The notes under the pieces: model-generated
Told to the model about the DNA's origin: nothing
What the model saw: only the letters and a program-made list of their open reading frames with translations
Database searches by the model: none
Position numbers and translations under genes: made by a program
Source: Mytilus edulis
Taxonomy: Eukaryota > Mollusca > Bivalvia > Mytilida > Mytilidae
Reading direction: 5' to 3'
Assembly (NCBI RefSeq): GCF_963676685.1
Contig: NC_092349.1
Coordinates: 83,836,604-83,900,603, forward strand
Length of the DNA stretch: 64,000 bases
In this document: positions 34,762-45,064 of the stretch, in pieces
Layout: each line of letters opens with the position of its first letter
How positions within the stretch are numbered: the first letter of the stretch is position 1

Positions 34762-35348
34762 TGGCGCGGAATCAGGGTCAAAAATACTTATTTACGTATA
34801 AACATAATTATTTCTGTATATACGGAATTCGATTTATGTATATACGTAAATCGAATTCCGTATATACGTTAATCGAATTCTGTATATACAGAAATAATTA
34901 CGTATATACGTAAATCGAATTCTGTATATACGTAAATCGAATTCCGTATATACAGAAATAATTATGTATATACAGAAATAATTATGTATATACGAAATTC
35001 GATTTACGTATATACAGAATTCGATTACCGTATATACGTAATTATTTCTGTATATACAGAATTCGATTTACGTATATACGTAAATCGAATTCCGTATATA
35101 CAGAAATACTATCTTTCTGTCTTTACATAAATATTTCTGTATATACGGAATTATTTCTGTATATACGTAATTCGATTTCTGTGTATACGGGATTAATTTT
35201 GTATATACGTTATTCTATTTCTGTGTATACGGAATTATTTCTGTATATACATAATTGGATTAACGTATATACGTAATTATTTTTGTATATACGTAAATCG
35301 AATTATGTATATACACAAAGAAGTATTTTTGACCCTGATTCCGCGCCA
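34762..35348. mobile_element. 587-bp TA-flanked MITE with an interior of GTATATAC modules
   Basis: Perfect terminal inverted repeats of about 28 bp begin TGGCGCGGAATCAGGGTCAA and end with the reverse complement. TA lies on both sides (34760-34761, 35349-35350). The inside is built almost wholly from the palindrome GTATATAC, joined to either a GTAAATCGAATTC-type word or an AGAAATAATTA-type word, in mixed order and orientation. There is no coding capacity. The TA flanks suggest mobilisation by a Tc1/mariner-type transposase (inference). Confidence 0.88.
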
Positions 35349-35439
35349 TACACTGCTCATCATTTTTCTTTGAACGAAGACATCTCTCATAAAAATTATT
35401 TTGAAAATAATGCTGCTTAAATAATATTAAACAAGAATG

Positions 35440-35640
35440 TGTCCTAAGTATACGGATGCCCCATCCGCACTATCATTTTCTAAGTTCAGTGGACCGTGAA
35501 AATGGGAGAAAATCTCTAATTTAGCATTAAAATTAGAAAGATCATATCATAGGGAATATGTGTACTTACTTTCAAGTTTATTGGATTTCAACTTCAGCTG
35601 GTCCCAAAATAAAAATGTGCACTAGATCAGTGAAAATCAA
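35440..35640 (+). repeat. Mollusc-type interspersed repeat fragment
   Basis: ACAAGAATGTGTCCTAAG, then CGGATGCCCCATCCGCAC and CAGTGGACCGTGAAAATGG, matches a sequence I remember as very common in bivalve genomes. Only one copy is visible here, so the call rests on memory. Confidence 0.4.
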
Positions 35641-35644
35641 CGTC

Positions 35645-37340
35645 ATACGAAACTCTAAAACATATAAATGAACTAAATTAAAATCACACACGACTAACAT
35701 AGGTAAGAGGCTCATATTTTCGGAAAAGCGCAAAAATAAGTCGGGGGTTAAACATAATTTTATTTGACAGATATCAACCCTCCCCCTATACATCTAGCCA
35801 ATGTAAAAAACAAACACACAGAAAAACGCACAGTAAAACTTGGTTTAAATGAAGTCAGAGTCCGATTTCAGAATATGTAAACTGAGCAAAATAATAATGA
35901 TACATACATTAACAATGGGCTCTGTACAGGCAGTAAGGGTGATGCAAGCTCCAGATCCCAATTAAACTGATTGAAAGATTTTGATTGGAAGATTATGCAT
36001 GTCATGATATTGCTAAAACAGATTACAAATACATGTACTGTCATAACTAATTGCCCGATAATCTCTCTATAAATTTAGAACCATACGAAAATTTGGAAAG
36101 CAACTCGGCATATAAAGATATATATTGTATAAATTAACAGATACCTACATGTATATATAAATACTAGGACAAAAAATAGCGGACGAACTTGCAGAACGCG
36201 TGAAAATGCAGTAGCAAGAAAATGAGAAATGACAAAAAAAAAAATGCCATGAATAAAAATATTAGAGCACACATCTCAGAAATAGGAATATATTTCATGG
36301 TTACTTACACAAAGTCATGCATTTTTAAAAACAAATATTCACTTCTTTTACGATTTCACCTTCTTTTGAGTGGTATATAATCTTGTTATCATATTAAGAT
36401 ATTTTTAACAAATGCAATTCAGTCTGATGTTGTGATATTGTGGTTGTTTACGTTGACATTATATCAACGTGATACGGAAACAAATGTCATTGTAAAGTTG
36501 ATAAAACAGATCATTACCATGACAATAATAGAGGAAATAGGAAATATGTTCCCATTTCAAAACATTGTATGAAACAATGTAAATTAAATGTCAAATGGTG
36601 CATCCTCTATAGGAAAAATCAATTTGTAATTTATATGCATATTTATCTAAAAAAATGTAAAAACTTGGAAAGATTTTTAGATACTTCATTTATTCAGAAA
36701 AGAACAAAACAACACACTGAATACTTCTTTAAATCGTTTTCACAATGCAGACCATCTTTGTGAATGCTTTGTATAGCGTAGTCCGAACAAGGGGGTCTCG
36801 GACGTAAATCCCTTGTATGTTCAGTTTTATATATAATAAACCTTTTACCATTTTCTATTTAGGCTGTTCAAGTATTAATGTTAAGATTGGGCACTTAAAA
36901 GAGTTACAAAAGGGTTCCTTAACTTTTTCTAAAAGTTGTTACTTAAGTCTATACAAGGCATCGGATTGCATGTGCCCAATATGACCTAACATGGTTGTAT
37001 ACTCATTATTCTGACCCAAATTTAACCTGCCGTACTTTCATTTTGAATTCGAGATTTGTGAAGAATCAGGAAGTTTTTTTGTTTGGATCGAGCCCAAAAC
37101 AACCTAACATCGAGTCAGCTTTAATAAACATGTGATTTTGACCAACATTATATATATTTGACCAAGAAATAACATGGAGCACAACCATTGCCCAAGATTA
37201 TAATCACTCATGGAGTGTATTTTGTGTCTTTGTTTGATGGATCTAAAATAAAAAGTCTAATTGATTTATTGTAAATAATACTTAAATCGTCGTTCTTATA
37301 GCTGTAAAGTAGTAAATGCTGTTATGATGTTATTTTATCT
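35645..37340. other. AT-rich intergenic DNA
   Basis: No gene recognised. Confidence 0.5.
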
Positions 37341-37344
37341 CTTA

Positions 37345-37505
37345 ACTTTCAAAAGGACATGAGGTCACCCCTTATTTTTATTGGGTGCGTGTTGCTCAGG
37401 ACCGGAGGTCACCCTGGATTTTTATTGGGGTGCGTGCTGCTCAGTACTTGGTTTTCTATTCAGTTTTTATTTTGTATTCCTGTCGTGTTTCTTTTGGATT
37501 TGGTA
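37345..37505 (+). repeat. Penelope-like tail repeat with an internal 53-bp duplication
   Basis: ATTTTTATTGGGGTGCGTGCTGCTCAG occurs twice (about 37374 and 37426). It parallels the GGTGGGGTTCGTGTTG region at 42599. Confidence 0.5.
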
Positions 37506-37517
37506 TATATAAAAACA

Positions 37518-37700
37518 AGAAGAGAGGGTATGATTAATTGCATATTAAACAAAATTAATCTTCATAAGAGACTAAATGATACAGAAATTAACAACCAAAG
37601 ACCATCATGTGGTCTTCAACAATGAATAACACCCATCCTGAGCACCACATAGTCAGATATAAAAAGGCGTCGAAACGAAAATATGTAAAACAAATCAACA
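37518..37700 (+). repeat. rep-B copy, partial
   Basis: AAGAAGAGAGGGTATGATTAATTGC, then AAATGATACAGAAATTAACA and CATAGTCAGATATAAAAAGG, follows the rep-B order. Confidence 0.7.
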
Positions 37701-37900
37701 GAGAAAATATAACCTAATTCATGTGCAAAATAATTCTGTCGGTCGTTTAACAAGGTTATCATAAAGTATTTGTCTTTGTCTATTTGAGAATATGTGATAT
37801 AAAATTGTAATAAACAAAGGAATATTTGAGAGCAAAAAAAATACTGTTTTTTCAGTTTGTCATTTGTTCTGTGTGAGACACGGCTCAGTGTTGAAGACTA

Positions 37901-38197
37901 CAGTGGAGATTACTTTTAACCTCTCATCAAATCTGCCAAAATATAGCAGGAGAACTGTTCTAGGACGGTATGTAGAACTGTCTACCGGACACCTTTTAGA
38001 CAGTTCTAAACATTTTTAGACAGTACTACCGTAGAACTGATCTTGACAGTTCTACCTAGAACTGATTCTGACAATTCTATTTAGAACAGTTCTAGCGTAG
38101 AACTGTTCTATGTAGAACTGTTCTGGGACATTTTAGAACAGTTCTATGAAAAATATTTCTGACATTTCTAAAGAGAGGTTAGAAGTGATAGCCACTG
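37901..38197. mobile_element. 297-bp TA-flanked MITE with an interior of TAGAACTGTTCTA modules
   Basis: Imperfect terminal inverted repeats of about 25 bp (CAGTGGAGATTAC...CACTTCTAACCTCTC-type) lie between TA dinucleotides (37899-37900, 38198-38199). The interior is an irregular array of about ten palindromic TAGAACWGTTCTA words. CAGTGG ends with TA flanks fit the Tc1/mariner group. Confidence 0.82.
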
Positions 38198-38217
38198 TAT
38201 ACTTTTAATTATAATGG

Positions 38218-38285
38218 TTTACTTTTACAAATTGTTATTTGGATGGAGAGTTGTGTCATTGTCACTCATACCACATCTTCTTATA
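38218..38285 (-). repeat. rep-B 5' end fragment
   Basis: GGATGGAGAGTTGTGTCATTG, then CATACCACATCTTCTTA, is the reversed start of rep-B. Confidence 0.6.
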
Positions 38286-38536
38286 TCCATTTTGAAATAT
38301 AAATAGACTTATTTCCCATTATTTAAGTATACATGAAACCATTTTGCATTCTAGGAAATAACGGATGTTGTTTGGCTCAGATAAATTAATATTAGACCGG
38401 AGAAATTTGTCTATGGTAACAAATGCATACAAGGAAATGGTGTTTGGAAATAAAATAGTATATATTAGGGATATATGATACACATGCATCAGAGCTGTAT
38501 TCTGGTAGAGTTTAGTGCGATAAATCAATGTAAAAT

Positions 38537-38640
38537 ATGAAGACCGCCGTATTTTGCATTTGTTTTTATATTTTTAAAGACGTCTGCGTATCATTGAAGA
38601 TAACAGATTATAATGTATGTCCGAGAACTGCAGTTGCAAA
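38537..38640 (+). CDS. Gene 1 exon 1: signal peptide and VCPR motif
   Basis: ATG AAG ACC opens 34 codons plus two bases, followed by the donor GTAAGT. The end (TDYNVCPR) aligns with TDVNVCPR at the end of gene 2 exon 1, and both stop in phase 2. A TATA-like TATATTA lies about 75 bp upstream (38459-38466). Confidence 0.8.
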
Positions 38641-41600
38641 GTAAGTCATTTGATCGATTTGACAATTATAGATTCCATCAGTATTCACTGCAATAATAGG
38701 AAAATTCAGAACAGATTTTTCACTAGTGAGAAGAAATATTTTTCTCACACCGAGCAAGAAATGCAAAAATTAGAGATATATAAATTCCTACACTGCAACA
38801 AGTGTATTACGATATGTCTCCACTCGAACACAACATTAAAGAAAATTTATTGATTAATTTAAATGAGGTATGTACATCCAATGCTACAGCTACAAATCAG
38901 ACATACGTTGGTGGGAAACAAATGAAATTGCATGACATCCATTTTAAATTAGATTATATCGATCCGTCCATAAGGGTAAGCATCTCCTACTATGCGCGCA
39001 TTACTCTTCACACTCATGAAATGCAGATACAAAGTATATGGCAGCTTACCGCTTTTCATCAGCACAATTAAGGTAGTCTGAGGGAAAATATCATTATATA
39101 CTAAAAGAAATAAGTACCGTAAAGCTAAACTTGTCATTATCATGTAATTAATTGTTGACAAATGGTATTTATTTTCATCTGAAGAAATCCGTTAGCCAAA
39201 GGGAACATGACTTCAGGATGTTGTCCTAATTATTCTTTACAGAATGGAACATGTCAAGGTAAGTATGTCGTACCTGCCATGTCTCAGTAGGTACCTCGTT
39301 CCTGCATGGAACATGTCAAAGAAGGTAATGTCGTACCTGCCATGTCTAAGTAGGTATCTCGTATCTGCATGGAACATGTTTTAGTAAGTATTTTGTATCT
39401 GCATGAAACATATCTAGGTAAGTTTATTGTATCTGCGTGATACATAATACTAATGTTTGGAAGATATATTGCATATGCATTGTACGTGTCAATTTAAGCA
39501 TATTATATTTAAAAACAAAATATTCATGGGGGCTTGTATTTATAAGTTACTTTTACCACGATTTGGCCCTTAATGCTAACTACATGTATTTTACGGCAAC
39601 CGCGACAATATGTCGTATCTATATGGAACATATCAAGATATGCAAGTTGTATCTATATGGATCATATCATTTTAGGCGAGTTGTATCTGTGTGAAACATT
39701 CATGTCAAGGTAGGTACATGTTTGTTGAATATGCAGGAAAAATGTCAGGACAAGAATTATGTATCTGCATTATAGATATGCCAAATAAGGTAGTCTTACT
39801 GTATGTGTATATTGTTTCTCCATGGAACATGTTTAAATAAGTATCTGTATCGAACATGTAGAGGTACAAATGTATGTCTATTGATCCATTGCATGACACA
39901 TTTCAAGGATATAGTGTGTTGTATCTGCATTGAACGTGTCAATTATGAATGCTTTTCACAATGTTTTTCACATTTGGTCTTCGCTTTTTAACATGTAGAA
40001 TAAAGAGCGAAATTATAATCATATGTATACATATAGCCTCTATTTTATGATGTACTACTATAAAAAATTGCATTTATTTTATATTGATATTTAATGCACA
40101 CTAGAACACACCCGTGATATCACGGATCCGTGATTGAATTAAAGTATATAACTATGCGCAAGCCTTATTTTAGTATTAGTATTGTCATCTGTTAAAGTCA
40201 TGCCGATTATAAGATACACAGTTTTTCTCTGCTTTCAAGTCTTTCTGTTTGAACCCGTCGAACTGGAACTTATCAATTATCGGGTAATATTAATTAGTTG
40301 GAAAACAAAAGGTCCTGGAATAGAGTATTTTTTAATCAACAGCATTGTCCTATATAAGTTATAAGTAAAGTTGAATTATTTGCCTCGCTGTTTTAAGTCA
40401 TGCCCACTAACAAATTGAAAACTGTACCTATACGCATTATTTTTAGTCCAGATTTTTAGTATTCGTATTGTTATCTTAGAAAGTCTAACTGATTAAAATA
40501 CTACAAAAGGTAACCATTTGACAATTTAGTAGTGTCAACCCTGTGGTTATGACCCGTGTATATAGCATATTAATCCTGAATACAACGTTTGGTGGTGCGC
40601 CTGTCAGATGCGGAACGTACAGATAAGGTAATAGGTAACAGGTGAATATACTATTGGTATCGGTAGCGGACTCGACCCGGAACTTCTTCATTATTGGCAA
40701 TATTAATTACGTGGAAAACAAAAGGGCCTGGAGTGGTGTAATTTTTAATCTACACCTTTGTGCTATATTAGTTATATATAAAGTTGAATTCTGTGATTCG
40801 TCGTTTTTACGTGATGACGGCTGACAAATTGGACCTCGTAATTTTGGTATTATAGATTCTATGTTTGATCGACGGAACAAGAAATGACATTTAATAGAGA
40901 AATTCCGAAAAGTTTGACCAAAACAAAAGCAAAACAAAAAGGAAAATTAAGTAACAAATACATTTTAAAAAGGCTTCACATCGTACGTAAGAGCTTCTGA
41001 ATCTCTATATAATGCAGATGACTTAATTAATCATTAAAAAAAAAACTTTATTTAAAATTTGAATTTTACTTATTGTATTTATGTTTCTATTTTATTAGCA
41101 TGCGTCGCCGGGCGGTTTGGTAAAGATTGTCTGGTTCCATGTTTGCAATATTACCACGGAGTCCACGGTAAACTACGATGTAACTGTACACATAATCAGA
41201 AGTGTGACTCGGTTCAGGGGTGCGTTTGTAATGAAGGGTTTAATGCATTAGATGGTAATTGTACAAACGGTAAGACAACCTTTTTTTTCGATTTACTATA
41301 ACAATAATTGTTTGTATTTTTCTTAAATATATTAGAATAAAAAAAGAATCGAGCATCAGAAGCCTTTTCTAGATATATCTTTATCATGAACACTGAAGCC
41401 GACACATTTAAGGGTTGTAAATGGTTAAGGGGTAATTTATCAAGACGGGCTTCAAAGTTATTGTGAAACTGCCTATTCTAGAGGTGGCGTGAATCAGATG
41501 TGAATACTTAAAAATTCCAAAGATCTTTTAGAGTACATACAATCTAACTCTCTTTCATCTTGTAACAGTATTAAAACATTTGACATTTCTACTCTTTACA

Positions 41601-44600
41601 CAAGTATTCCACATTCCAAACTAAAAGACAAATTGAAAGAGTTGGTATTACTTTACTTCATAAAAAAGAATGGCCAACGAAGATACAAGTATCTTGTCTT
41701 AGGGAGGGATAAATCATACTTTGTAAAGAATCACTCTGATTCAAACAAAAAATTCTCTGAAACCGATATTATCAAGATGCTTGATTTCTTGATTGACAAC
41801 ATATTTGTAACGTTCGGAGGACGTGTTTTTCAACAGACTGTCGGCATCCCAATGGGAACAAACTGTGCCCCTCTACTTGCCGACTTGTTTCTTTATTATT
41901 ATGAGGCTGACTTCATGCAGGAACTTCTTAGGAAGAAAGATAAGAAGTTAGCAATATCTTTTAACTCTACTTTCCGCTATATAAATGACGTTCTTTCACT
42001 AAACAATTCAAAATTTGGTGACTATGTGGAACGCATCTATCCCATCGAATTGGAGATAAAGGATACGACAGATACAGTTAAGTCGGCTTCATATCTTGAC
42101 TTACATCTAGAAATTGACAATGAGGGTAGGTTGAAAACAAAACTTTACGACAAAAGAGATGATTTCAGCTTTCCAATTGTGAACTTTCCATTTCTAAGTA
42201 GCAACATTCCAGCAGCACCTGCATACGGGGTATATATCTCCCAATTGATACGATATTCCCGTGCTTGCATTTCCTATCATGATTTTCTTAATAGAGGGTT
42301 ACTACTCACAAGGAAGCTATTAAACCAAGAGTTCCAAATGGTGAAGTTGAAATCATCCCTTCGTAAATTTTACGGACGCCATCACGAGTTGGTTGACCGT
42401 TATGAAATAACCGTTTCACAAATGATATCGGATATGTTCCTTACGTCGTAACAACAATCCCCTTCCCTTTCATGAATGGGACCTACCGAATTAGACTATT
42501 TACCGGATTTGTAATCACATAAGCAACACAACGGGTGCTACATGTGGAGCAGGATCTGCTTACCCTTCCGGAGCACCTGAGATCACCCCTAGTTTTTGGT
42601 GGGGTTCGTGTTGTTTATTCTTTAGTTTTCTATGTTGTGTCATGTGTACTATTGTTTTTCTGTTTGTCTTTTTCATTTTTAGCCATGGCGTTGTCAGTTT
42701 GTTTTAGATTTATGAGTTTGACTGTCCCTTTGGTATCTTTCGTCCCTCTTTTATCAATGCCTCTGTCTTTGTCTTTCTTGGTTTTTGGGAACTGTATCTC
42801 CGTCATTCATATAGTCAGACAATCAATTGGATGTTGACTGATGGATGTTCTTTGCAGAAAACTGAAATGAAAAACAAATAGCAATAGTAAAAACATATCA
42901 AATCAAACATGTGTGTGCTTTACTCTGAAAACATGTGTATAAAAGAAATAACAGTATGTCCCAGAGTGTATGCTCTGTAACATGTTCCTAATATTAAAAA
43001 AAACAGTTAAAGCATACCCTTTGAAAATAGAACGGATATTGAATATTAAGGAAAAGTTTGAAACGTCAGGTGAACATCAATATAAAAATAAAGAGATGTG
43101 GTATGATTAACAATGAACCTTACGAACGTAGATCTATGTAAACGTGTAGACTGTGGAAGAATTTTATTTAAAGCACAGTAAGCTGCTACTGCATTTGTAA
43201 TTTAGTTTACCATTTACCAGATACAGTGTATTCTTTTATATTCACATATGTTTTAAAACATTTATCCTGTATATTTCAGATTGTCACCAGGGATTCTATA
43301 ACATAAGTTACAATTTTAACTGCTCAGAAACCTGTATCTGTAGAAATGAGACGTTCTGTAATCCACGCTCAGGAATATGCGAGTATAGCGACGAAACTTT
43401 ATGCAAAAACATAACGAAAAAGCCAACTCCGAAGAACCCTACTGACAGACAAAGGTACTGGTTGATTTCACAACAAAAACAAAAATATAAAAACATGTAT
43501 ATATAAAGATTTATAATTATGTGACGTACAAAAATAAATGCACAGATTCTATGGAAATGAAGAAACAGCGGACTTTATAAACATTTTCTTATCTACTATA
43601 CCTATAGGAAATAATAAAATAACATAGTCTAAGAGAAGCTGTCATAAGGCTGCTTACATATTTCCAAAAAAAAAAATAAAAAATAATATTCTCTAGACAA
43701 AACTTTTGTCGATATTATACATATAATCTACATAGAAATGAGAAGTCTATTTACTACAATTTTAATTGCCTTTTGTAATGAAACAAACAGTCTTAAGACT
43801 TTATTTCGAAGTAAACAATATTTTTGACCTTGATGTGAAGCGTAGAAATCTGAACTTAATATACTTGAACAAAAATAAATCTTTATAATGCTAGGTTTTC
43901 CTTTGTTTTATACAAATTAAAGATAAGAAGATGTGGTGTGATTTGCCAAAAGACACAACTATCCACCAAAGTTCAAATGAAGTGGACGAAAGGAGTTATA
44001 GGCAACCGTACAGCCTTCCACAATGACAAACACACATAGCGTATGGTCGGCTATAAAAGGCCTCGACATGAAAAATATGAAACAAGTCAATTAAGAAAAC
44101 TAACGGTCCAATTAAAATAAAACACTGAAATACAGGCTCTTGACTTGGGACAGACATAAGGAATGGGGTGGGGTTAATCGTGTAAAAACTTTGTGATCGC
44201 TCAACCCGCCTCTTACCTTGGACAATGGTGTTACAACTACAGCATAAAAACAAAATATAAGAATAAGCTGAAAAAGGCTTAACTCATCAGATGGATTCAA
44301 ATAGAAATACATCTAACATTAACACAGAGTGGACGTGGCAGGGTACTTGTATATCCCAACAACAAAAAGACACTAAGTACAGATCGGAGAGTACTCGCAG
44401 TTACTGACAGCTAGTTCACAGCCAATAAAAACTAAAGAAAAGTAAATATGTATCTTAGACGTATATACAAATCAAATACACACCCTACATTGCATACATT
44501 GGCTTGATTATTATTTTGTTATTTGCAGTGTTCCAGTTATTACCCTTGTAAATGTCTCCGCCATTGGCATGCCGATGCTACTCTTTACATGCTTCCTCCT

Positions 44601-44880
44601 TATAAAACATTGTAAACACCAGTTCCAGCACAGCCCTAAGGATAGTGAAGCAATCAGTGATCAAACATACATGTACGGAAACGATATTTACTGTGAAATA
44701 AATATTGAACAGCTCAAGGATCAGACGAGTGTTAACTCTCTTGGAACCGGAAACTTCAACACAGAGAAAAATTGTCAGCAAACAACAGAAGAGAACCATA
44801 ACCATATTAACATCGCTAAATCACTTCCGAATTTTTTGATGTATGAAGAACAGTATCTCAATCCTTACTGTTCTCTTTAA
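38537..44880 (+). CDS. Gene 1: small EGF-repeat transmembrane receptor (MEGF10/SREC/Draper-like), complete
   Basis: Five exons: 38537-38640, 39185-39258, 41099-41269, 43280-43454, 44529-44880. All introns are GT-AG and all phases agree (876 nt, 291 residues). Order: signal peptide (about 1-20, hydrophobic VFCICFYIF), a VCPR motif, a CCPN-NGTC module, an EGF-like module starting AGRFGKDC, a second EGF-like module (CSETCICRNETFC), a Thr/Pro/Lys linker, a membrane helix about 178-200, and a cytoplasmic tail of about 90 residues with YCEI and a final YLNPYCSL. Several N-glycosylation sites lie outside the membrane. This layout is that of phagocytic/scavenger receptors of the MEGF10/CED-1 group, but with only two EGF-like units. 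Ligand and role are unknown. The start was chosen because it gives a signal peptide and matches gene 2. Confidence 0.82.
39185..39258 (+). CDS. Gene 1 exon 2: CCPN module, 74 nt
   Basis: Acceptor TTTCATCTGAAG, donor GTAAGT. It encodes SGCCPNYSLQNGTCQ. The length (74 nt), phase and CCPxx(7-8)NGxCQ pattern equal those of the three exon-2 variants of gene 2. Confidence 0.8.
39241..39950 (+). repeat. Intron 2 minisatellite that copies the exon 2 end and splice donor
   Basis: Units of about 32-34 bp of the form TGCATGGAACATGTCAAGGTAAGTA recur about ten to fifteen times with growing divergence. The first unit overlaps the true exon 2/donor junction, so the array carries several donor look-alikes. 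Confidence 0.75.
40101..40856 (-). mobile_element. rep-E: non-autonomous Helitron in gene 1 intron 2 (756 bp)
   Basis: On the minus strand it starts TCTATAATACC and ends with a hairpin (CGTGATATCACG) followed by GTGTTCTAG. It is inserted between A and T without target duplication. These are the signatures of Helitrons, rolling-circle DNA transposons. No Rep/helicase is encoded. It shares both ends and most of its length with the copy at 57608-58144, from which it differs mainly by an extra middle part of about 220 bp. Confidence 0.82.
41099..41269 (+). CDS. Gene 1 exon 3: EGF-like module with a missing cysteine
   Basis: 171 nt, phase 1 to phase 1, acceptor TTTTATTAG, donor GTAAGA. It aligns with gene 2 exon 3 throughout (AGxFGKDCL...YYHGV...CNC...KCD..GCVCN.GF). 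Where gene 2 has HGVQCRRLCNC, gene 1 has HGVHGKLRCNC, so one cysteine is replaced by glycine. Confidence 0.85.
41411..42451 (+). pseudogene. Penelope-like reverse transcriptase pseudogene in gene 1 intron 3
   Basis: The frame reads YCETAYSRGGVNQM, a stop at 41501-41503 (TGA where relatives have Trp), then FDISTLYTSIPHSKL, QQTVGIPMGTNCAPLLADLF, FRYINDVLSL, SASYLDLHLEI and AYGVYISQLIRYSRAC. The frame is open from 41504 to the stop at 42449-42451 (315 codons). Order and spacing fit the palm and thumb of Penelope-like reverse transcriptases. The catalytic YIDD box is YIND (AAT at 41984-41986), so it is inactive even apart from the nonsense codon. The 5' part and any GIY-YIG domain are absent. The Penelope assignment is from memory of the family. 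Confidence 0.75.
42465..42775 (+). repeat. 3' tail of the Penelope-like element
   Basis: Directly follows the RT stop. Pieces of it (GTGGAGCAGGATCTGCTTAC, GGTGGGGTTCGTGTTG, GACTGTCCCTTTGGTATCTT) are scattered in the window at 4.1, 7.6, 33.4, 37.4 and 61.7 kb. The 100-codon frame through it is not a gene. Confidence 0.6.
43085..43150 (+). repeat. rep-B fragment in gene 1 intron 3
   Basis: AAAGAGATGTGGTATGATTAAC, then GTAGATCTATGTAAACG. Confidence 0.55.
43280..43454 (+). CDS. Gene 1 exon 4: second EGF-like module and linker
   Basis: Acceptor TATATTTCAG, donor GTACTG. It encodes CHQGFYNISYNFNCSETCIC, then FCNPRSGIC, followed by a linker with KPTPKNPTD. Four NxS/T sites. Confidence 0.82.
43922..44430 (+). 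repeat. rep-B long copy in gene 1 intron 4
   Basis: It starts AAGAAGATGTGGTGTGATTTG and extends about 500 bp to ACAGCTAGTTCACAGCCAATAA. It is matched in order by 55926-56430. Confidence 0.75.
44529..44880 (+). CDS. Gene 1 exon 5: membrane helix and cytoplasmic tail
   Basis: Acceptor TTATTTGCAG. A hydrophobic stretch ending MLLFTCFLLI is followed by the stop-transfer KHCKH. The tail contains QTYMYGNDIYCEI and ends EEQYLNPYCSL with TAA at 44878-44880. The YxxI and YxxL patterns could serve endocytosis or kinase signalling (inference). Confidence 0.85.
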
Positions 44881-44910
44881 CAAATTGTCCCAGTCAATGG
44901 ATGATTTTAA

Positions 44911-45060
44911 TGTGTCAATCAATGGCCACAGCTACACTGTTTTGAATTTCATTCTAATGACTATCTGAACCCATACTGTGCACTTGGGTTAGGAAGGCGT
45001 ATTAGTAGTTGTTCAAACCTTTATACTTTTACAGACATTATAGACGTCGTAGATTGAAAG
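44911..45060 (+). pseudogene. Decayed continuation of the gene 1 cytoplasmic tail
   Basis: In the same frame as exon 5, after stops at 44878, 44902 and 44908, the sequence reads CFEFHSNDYLNPYCALGLG, then LYTFTDIIDVVD, and stops. It repeats the LNPYC motif that ends the present protein. It looks like the rest of an ancestral, longer tail that is no longer translated. Confidence 0.55.
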
Positions 45061-45064
45061 TATT

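Noticed and set aside
38617..39071. 78- and 89-codon plus frames between gene 1 exons 1 and 2
   Set aside because: The exon 1 to exon 2 junction in the proven phase skips them, and they show no domain. An extra alternative exon cannot be fully excluded.
42535..42837. 100-codon hydrophobic plus frame
   Set aside because: It lies in the non-coding tail of the Penelope-like element, of which other diverged copies have no such frame.
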